64,000 bases of DNA. Origin: Variovorax ginsengisoli. Its GTDB lineage: Bacteria > Pseudomonadota > Gammaproteobacteria > Burkholderiales > Burkholderiaceae_C. The DNA lies in NCBI RefSeq assembly GCF_006438845.1, contig NZ_RCZJ01000005.1, positions 124,001 to 188,000 on the forward strand. Direction: 5' to 3'. Position numbers and translations under genes: made by a program. Shown one piece after another: positions 60,381-64,000 of the stretch (the first letter of the stretch is position 1; every line of letters begins with the position of its first letter). Under the pieces are notes generated by a model, which saw only the letters and a list, made by a program, of their open reading frames with translations, did no database searches and was not told the origin of the DNA.

Positions 60381-61832
60381 ATGAAACACCCTTCACCACG
60401 CCGCACAGCGTCCGGTGCGGTGCTGGCCCTGGCGCTCCTGGCGTCCTGGGCTGCTGCCGCGCAGGCCCCCAGCCCCTCGCCATCGCCCGCCCAGGCCGCG
60501 CCTTCGACCCGTGCGTCGAGCAACGCCCAGCAGTTCACGCTGGCCAACGGCATGACGCTGATCGTCCAGCCTGATCGCCGGGCCCCCACGGCGGTGCACA
60601 TGCTGTGGGTGCGCGTCGGATCGATGGACGAGGTCGACGGCACCTCTGGCGTGGCGCATGCCCTCGAACACATGATGTTCAAGGGCACGAAACAGATCAA
60701 GCCGGGCGAGTTTTCGCGCCAGGTCGCGGCGCTCGGCGGGCAGGAGAACGCGTTCACCATGCGCGACGCGACCGGCTATTACCAGCAGATCCCGAACGGG
60801 AAGCTCGAAGAGGTGATGAAGCTGGAGGCCGACCGGTTCGCGAACAACCAGTGGGCCGACATCGAGTTCCAGCGCGAGATCGAGGTCATCAAGGAAGAGC
60901 GCCGCATGCGCACCGAAGACCAGCCGCGCGCGCTGCTCGGCGAGCAGCAGAACGCGGCGGTCTTCATCGCGTCGCCGTACCGCAGGCCGGTGGTCGGCTG
61001 GATGAGCGATCTCGACGCCATGACGCCGCAGGATGTGCGCGCCTTTCATCGGCAGTGGTATGTGCCCACCAACGCCGCGATCGTGGTGGCCGGCGACGTG
61101 GACGTCGAGCGCGTGCGCGCGCTGGCCGACAAGTACTACGGCCGCATCCCCGCGCGCGCCGTGCCTGAGCGCAAGCCGCGCACCGAGCCCGAGCAGCGGG
61201 GCATTCGCCGCGTGATGTTCAAGGCGCCGGCCGAACAGGCCTACGTGTCGCTCGCCTTCCGCGCACCGCGGCTCGAGAGCCTCGAGGGTGAGAGCGACGT
61301 CTGGCCGCTGGTCGTGCTGTCGGCGCTGCTCGACGGCTACCCCGGCGCGCGGCTCGACCGCGCCCTCACCCAGGGCCCCGACCGCGTGGCCGACAGCGCC
61401 GGCTCCTATGCCGGCATCACGGGGCGTGGGCCGCAGCTCTTCGAACTTGACGGCGTGCCCGCAGCGGGCAAGACGCCCGGGGCGGTCGAGGCGGCGCTGC
61501 GCGCCGAGGTCGCCCGCGTGGCGCGCGACGGCGTGGGCGCGGCGGAGCTGGCTCGCGTCAAGACGCAATGGGTCGCCAGCCAGACCTACAAGCTCGACTC
61601 CGTGATGGCGCAGGCGCGCGAGCTCGGCGGCAATTGGGTGCAAGGCTTGCCGATGGATGCCAGCGCGCGCATCGTCGCGCGGCTGCAGGCCGTGACTGCC
61701 GAACAGGTGCAGGCCGTGGCCGGCAAGTATTTCGGCGACGACCAGCTCACCGTCGCCACGCTGATCCCGCTGCCGCCCGAGAAGAACCGCCGGCCACGTG
61801 GGCTGGCCTCACCTGACGCCGCGCTGCGCTGA
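60381..61832 (+). CDS. M16 family zinc metallopeptidase (catalytic partner)
   Basis: A 483-residue secreted peptidase of the pitrilysin/PqqL family. It has a signal peptide (VLALALLASWAAAAQA), the inverted zinc motif HALEH (His93, Glu96, His97) and a distal Glu in VIKEERRMRTEDQ. The C-terminal half is the related non-catalytic domain. It is followed 14 bases later by a second M16 gene without HxxEH. Such pairs form periplasmic heterodimers; a role in peptide turnover is inferred. Confidence 0.92.
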   Translation: MKHPSPRRTASGAVLALALLASWAAAAQAPSPSPSPAQAAPSTRASSNAQQFTLANGMTLIVQPDRRAPTAVHMLWVRVGSMDEVDGTSGVAHALEHMMFKGTKQIKPGEFSRQVAALGGQENAFTMRDATGYYQQIPNGKLEEVMKLEADRFANNQWADIEFQREIEVIKEERRMRTEDQPRALLGEQQNAAVFIASPYRRPVVGWMSDLDAMTPQDVRAFHRQWYVPTNAAIVVAGDVDVERVRALADKYYGRIPARAVPERKPRTEPEQRGIRRVMFKAPAEQAYVSLAFRAPRLESLEGESDVWPLVVLSALLDGYPGARLDRALTQGPDRVADSAGSYAGITGRGPQLFELDGVPAAGKTPGAVEAALRAEVARVARDGVGAAELARVKTQWVASQTYKLDSVMAQARELGGNWVQGLPMDASARIVARLQAVTAEQVQAVAGKYFGDDQLTVATLIPLPPEKNRRPRGLASPDAALR

Positions 61833-61846
61833 AAGAACCGACCGCC

Positions 61847-63196
61847 ATGTTGAACCTGACTCGGAAGATCACCGGCGCTGCCGTGCTCGCGAGCGCCACC
61901 CTGCTGGGCGCGTTCGACGCGCAAGCGGCCATCCCCATCCAGCACTGGACGCTCGCCAACGGCGCCAAGGTGTACCTCGCCGCGACCGACGCGCTGCCGA
62001 TCGTCGACGTGCAGATCGACGTCGATGCCGGCAGCCGCCGCGACCCGGCCGCACAGGCTGGCCTGGCCGGTGCCAGTGCCGGCATGGTCGAAAAGGGCGT
62101 TCGCGCGAGCGACGCCGGGCCGGCGCTCGACGAGAACGCGCTCGGCGAAGCCTGGGCCGACCTGGGTGCGAACTTCGACGCAGGTGCCGGCCCCGAGCGC
62201 ACCAGCTTCTCGCTGCGCACGCTGTCCGACCCGGCACTGCTCGACAAGGCCGTGGCCCTGGCGGCGCGAGAGATTGGCGAGCCCTCGTTTCCGGACGACG
62301 TGTGGCGGCGCGAGCGCGAGCAGATCAACGCGGCGCTCAAGGAAGCCGACACCAAGCCTGGCACCGTCAGCGCCCGCACCTTTTCGCAGACCGTCTACGG
62401 CACACATCCGTACGGCCAGGAGACAACCGAGGAAACGCTCGCGAAGATCGATGTCGAGGCGATGCGCACGCGCTACGCGCAGCTGATCGTGCCGTGCCGT
62501 GCCAAGGTGAGCATCGTCGGTGCAGTGACGCGGGCACAGGCCGACGTCATCGCGACGCGCCTGCTCGCGCGACTGCCCGTGCAAGACGGCCGCTGCGAGC
62601 CGCTGCCCGCGGTGCCGGCCATCGCCGCGCTCACGGCGCCGAAGGAAGAGCGCGTGCCCTTCGCGTCGGCGCAGGCGCATGTCATCGTCGGCCAGCCGGG
62701 CTACCTGCGCACCGACCCCGACCACTTCGCTCTCACCATCGGCAATTACATCCTCGGCGGCGGCGGCTTCGTGTCGCGGCTGATGAACGAGGTGCGCGAA
62801 AAGCGCGGACTGGTCTACGGCATTTCCAGCGGTTTCTCTCCGGGCCTGCACGCCGGTGCGTTTCGCGTGGGCTTCCAGACGCGGCCCGACCAGGCCGACG
62901 AAGCGGTCAAAGTGGCGCGCGAGGTGCTGGCGAAGTTCGTCGCCGACGGCCCGACCGAGGCCGAGCTGAAGGCCGCCAAGGACAACCTCATCGGCGGCTT
63001 CCCGCTGCTGCTCGACAGCAACCGCAAGCTGCTCGGCAACGTGGCGAACATCGCCTGGAACGACTTGCCGCTGGACTACCTCGACACCTGGACGGCGCGC
63101 ATGAACGCGGTGACCGTGCCCGACATCAAGGCCGCTTTCGCGCGCAAGCTGCAGCCTGATCGCATGGTGACGGTCGTGGTCGGGGCCAAGCCTTGA
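61847..63196 (+). CDS. M16 family protein, non-catalytic partner
   Basis: A 449-residue homologue of the preceding peptidase. It has a signal peptide (KITGAAVLASATLLGAFDAQ). The zinc motif is absent: the aligned region reads GLAGASAGMVEKG. It keeps the C-terminal features NYILGGGGFVSRLMNEVREK and GLVYGISSGF, with the R/Y pair that positions substrate in the active partner's site. It is the second gene of the pair and probably forms a heterodimer with it. Confidence 0.92.
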   Translation: MLNLTRKITGAAVLASATLLGAFDAQAAIPIQHWTLANGAKVYLAATDALPIVDVQIDVDAGSRRDPAAQAGLAGASAGMVEKGVRASDAGPALDENALGEAWADLGANFDAGAGPERTSFSLRTLSDPALLDKAVALAAREIGEPSFPDDVWRREREQINAALKEADTKPGTVSARTFSQTVYGTHPYGQETTEETLAKIDVEAMRTRYAQLIVPCRAKVSIVGAVTRAQADVIATRLLARLPVQDGRCEPLPAVPAIAALTAPKEERVPFASAQAHVIVGQPGYLRTDPDHFALTIGNYILGGGGFVSRLMNEVREKRGLVYGISSGFSPGLHAGAFRVGFQTRPDQADEAVKVAREVLAKFVADGPTEAELKAAKDNLIGGFPLLLDSNRKLLGNVANIAWNDLPLDYLDTWTARMNAVTVPDIKAAFARKLQPDRMVTVVVGAKP

Positions 63197-63230
63197 AGGC
63201 GTCGATGTGTACGCAGGCTAAGCTCGACCC

Positions 63231-63872
63231 ATGAAGAAGGTTCCCTCCAAGCCGGCTGCCAAGACGCCGCAACACGACAAGCGCCCGCACGAAGTCCGCA
63301 TCATCGGCGGCCAATGGAAGCGCACCCGCCTCGCCGTGGCCGACAAGCCGGGCCTGCGCCCCACGCCCGATCGCGTGCGCGAGACGCTGTTCAACTGGCT
63401 CGCCAGCCTGGCCGGCGCGGGCGGTGGCACGTTGCCGGGCTGGCATTGCCTCGACGCCTTCGCCGGTACCGGTGCACTCGGGCTCGAAGCCGCGTCGCGC
63501 GGCGCGGCTTCGGTGCTGCTGTGCGAGCAGGACGCCGATTTGATCGCCCAGCTCCAGAAAGCCAAGGCCAAGCTGTCGGCCGACGCGGTGCGCATCGAGC
63601 GCGGCAACGGCTTGACCGCGCTGGAACGCGTGCCGGCCGCCAGCCTGCAGCTGGTGCTGCTCGATCCGCCCTTCGAGAACCCGGCGCTCTATGAGCCTGC
63701 ATTGCGCGCCGCGGCGCGAGCGCTGCATGCCGACGGCGTGGTCTATCTCGAGGCGCCGCGCCAGTGGACCGCGGACGAACTCGCCGCACTCGGACTGGAG
63801 AGCTTTCGCCATCTGAAGGCCGGTGCCGTGCACGCGCACCTGCTCCGTGCGGCCGCTGCGCCGCCTGCATAA
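63231..63872 (+). CDS. rsmD: 16S rRNA (guanine(966)-N(2))-methyltransferase RsmD
   Basis: A 213-residue class I methyltransferase that makes m2G966 in 16S r[21 protein letters not shown] and [17 protein letters not shown] at the start, motif [20 protein letters not shown], and the catalytic [13 protein letters not shown] (DPPF) are diagnostic. It precedes coaD, the common order in proteobacteria. Confidence 0.96.
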   Translation: MKKVPSKPAAKTPQHDKRPHEVRIIGGQWKRTRLAVADKPGLRPTPDRVRETLFNWLASLAGAGGGTLPGWHCLDAFAGTGALGLEAASRGAASVLLCEQDADLIAQLQKAKAKLSADAVRIERGNGLTALERVPAASLQLVLLDPPFENPALYEPALRAAARALHADGVVYLEAPRQWTADELAALGLESFRHLKAGAVHAHLLRAAAAPPA

Positions 63873-63915
63873 TTCGCCGACCCAGGCCGCAACGGCTGCA
63901 CAAGGAGCTCCCACG

Positions 63916-64000
63916 ATGTCCAGCGTGATCGCGGTCTATCCCGGCACATTCGACCCCATGACGCTCGGCCACGAAGACGTGGTGCGGCGTGCCACCCAGC
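63916..64000 (+). CDS. coaD: Phosphopantetheine adenylyltransferase (3' truncated by window)
   Basis: Only the first 28 codons are present. [20 protein letters not shown] contains the nucleotidyltransferase T/HxGH motif (TLGH) that binds ATP and 4'-phosphopantetheine. AAGGAG lies eight bases before ATG 63916. It makes dephospho-CoA in coenzyme A synthesis. It continues beyond the window. Confidence 0.93.
   Translation, partial: MSSVIAVYPGTFDPMTLGHEDVVRRATQ

Noticed and set aside
1..64000. CRISPR array, insertion sequence or rRNA operon
   Set aside because: No spaced direct repeats, no transposase frame with terminal repeats, and no rRNA-like sequence seen on reading the window.

Overview
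The window is high-GC (roughly 65-70 %) chromosomal DNA of a betaproteobacterium. It is most like the Comamonadaceae, and a Variovorax-like organism is the best guess. The evidence is the caa3-type cytochrome oxidase cluster (DUF2244-coxB-coxA-small assembly protein-ctaG-DUF2970-coxC-SURF1-ctaA-ctaB-SCO), the pyrR-pyrB-pyrC' operon, the Bug-type solute receptor, the tamBA pair and a family of intergenic palindromic repeats that I recall from that family. No phage, plasmid, insertion sequence or CRISPR array is visible.

Layout. 1-1649: 3' part of a ChpA/PilL-type hybrid chemotaxis kinase. 1677-7697: photolyase (-), then yqgE-ruvX-pyrR-pyrB-pyrC'-plsC with overlapping or touching ends. 7790-9981: a beta-propeller lipoprotein and an ornithine-cyclodeaminase-family protein. 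9980-10870: a gap holding three very small minus-strand reading frames, one with its own terminator. 10873-16439: a hybrid PAS histidine kinase facing an envelope/stress-like group of small proteins (yqjD/yqjE/third membrane protein, a DUF1508-like 57-residue protein, a secreted 85-residue protein) and two unknown membrane proteins. 16842-16916: tRNA-Arg(CCT). 16945-25937: tamB, tamA, a VWA protein, an acetyltransferase, a small membrane protein and a MoxR ATPase, all on the minus strand. 26089-26775: cytochrome c4.

27017-41584 is the catabolic heart of the window. Two shikimate-dehydrogenase-like proteins, an IclR regulator, a 3-dehydroshikimate dehydratase (QuiC type) and an MHS-type transporter form a quinate/shikimate-to-protocatechuate module. 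It is followed by pcaGH with the LysR regulator pcaQ, and by an IclR regulator divergent from pcaI-pcaJ-pcaF. Together these would take shikimate-type hydroaromatics to protocatechuate, open the ring and finish with the 3-oxoadipate CoA-transferase and thiolase. The middle steps (pcaB, pcaC, pcaD) and a 3-dehydroquinate dehydratase are not in the window. An SDR, a Bug receptor and a TauE/SafE-type transporter follow.

42538-47767: Kef-type antiporter with a KefF-like partner, a MaoC-type protein, trmL, comF and a divergent methyltransferase-like protein. 47906-57822: the complete caa3 oxidase structural and assembly cluster, closed by a terminator. 57890-60351: rpoH (sigma-32) with a perfect CIRCE operator in its promoter, then ftsY. 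60381-64000: a catalytic/non-catalytic M16 peptidase pair, rsmD and the first codons of coaD.

The most notable points are the CIRCE element on rpoH (HrcA control of sigma-32), the dihydroorotase homologue that has lost its metal ligands, the two tandem shikimate-dehydrogenase paralogues with an acidic residue typical of NAD-type enzymes and without the SxS motif, the IclR palindrome cluster in front of pcaI, several unannotated small proteins, and two kinds of repeat (a 7-bp x 7 array between convergent stop codons and two copies of a palindromic intergenic element).
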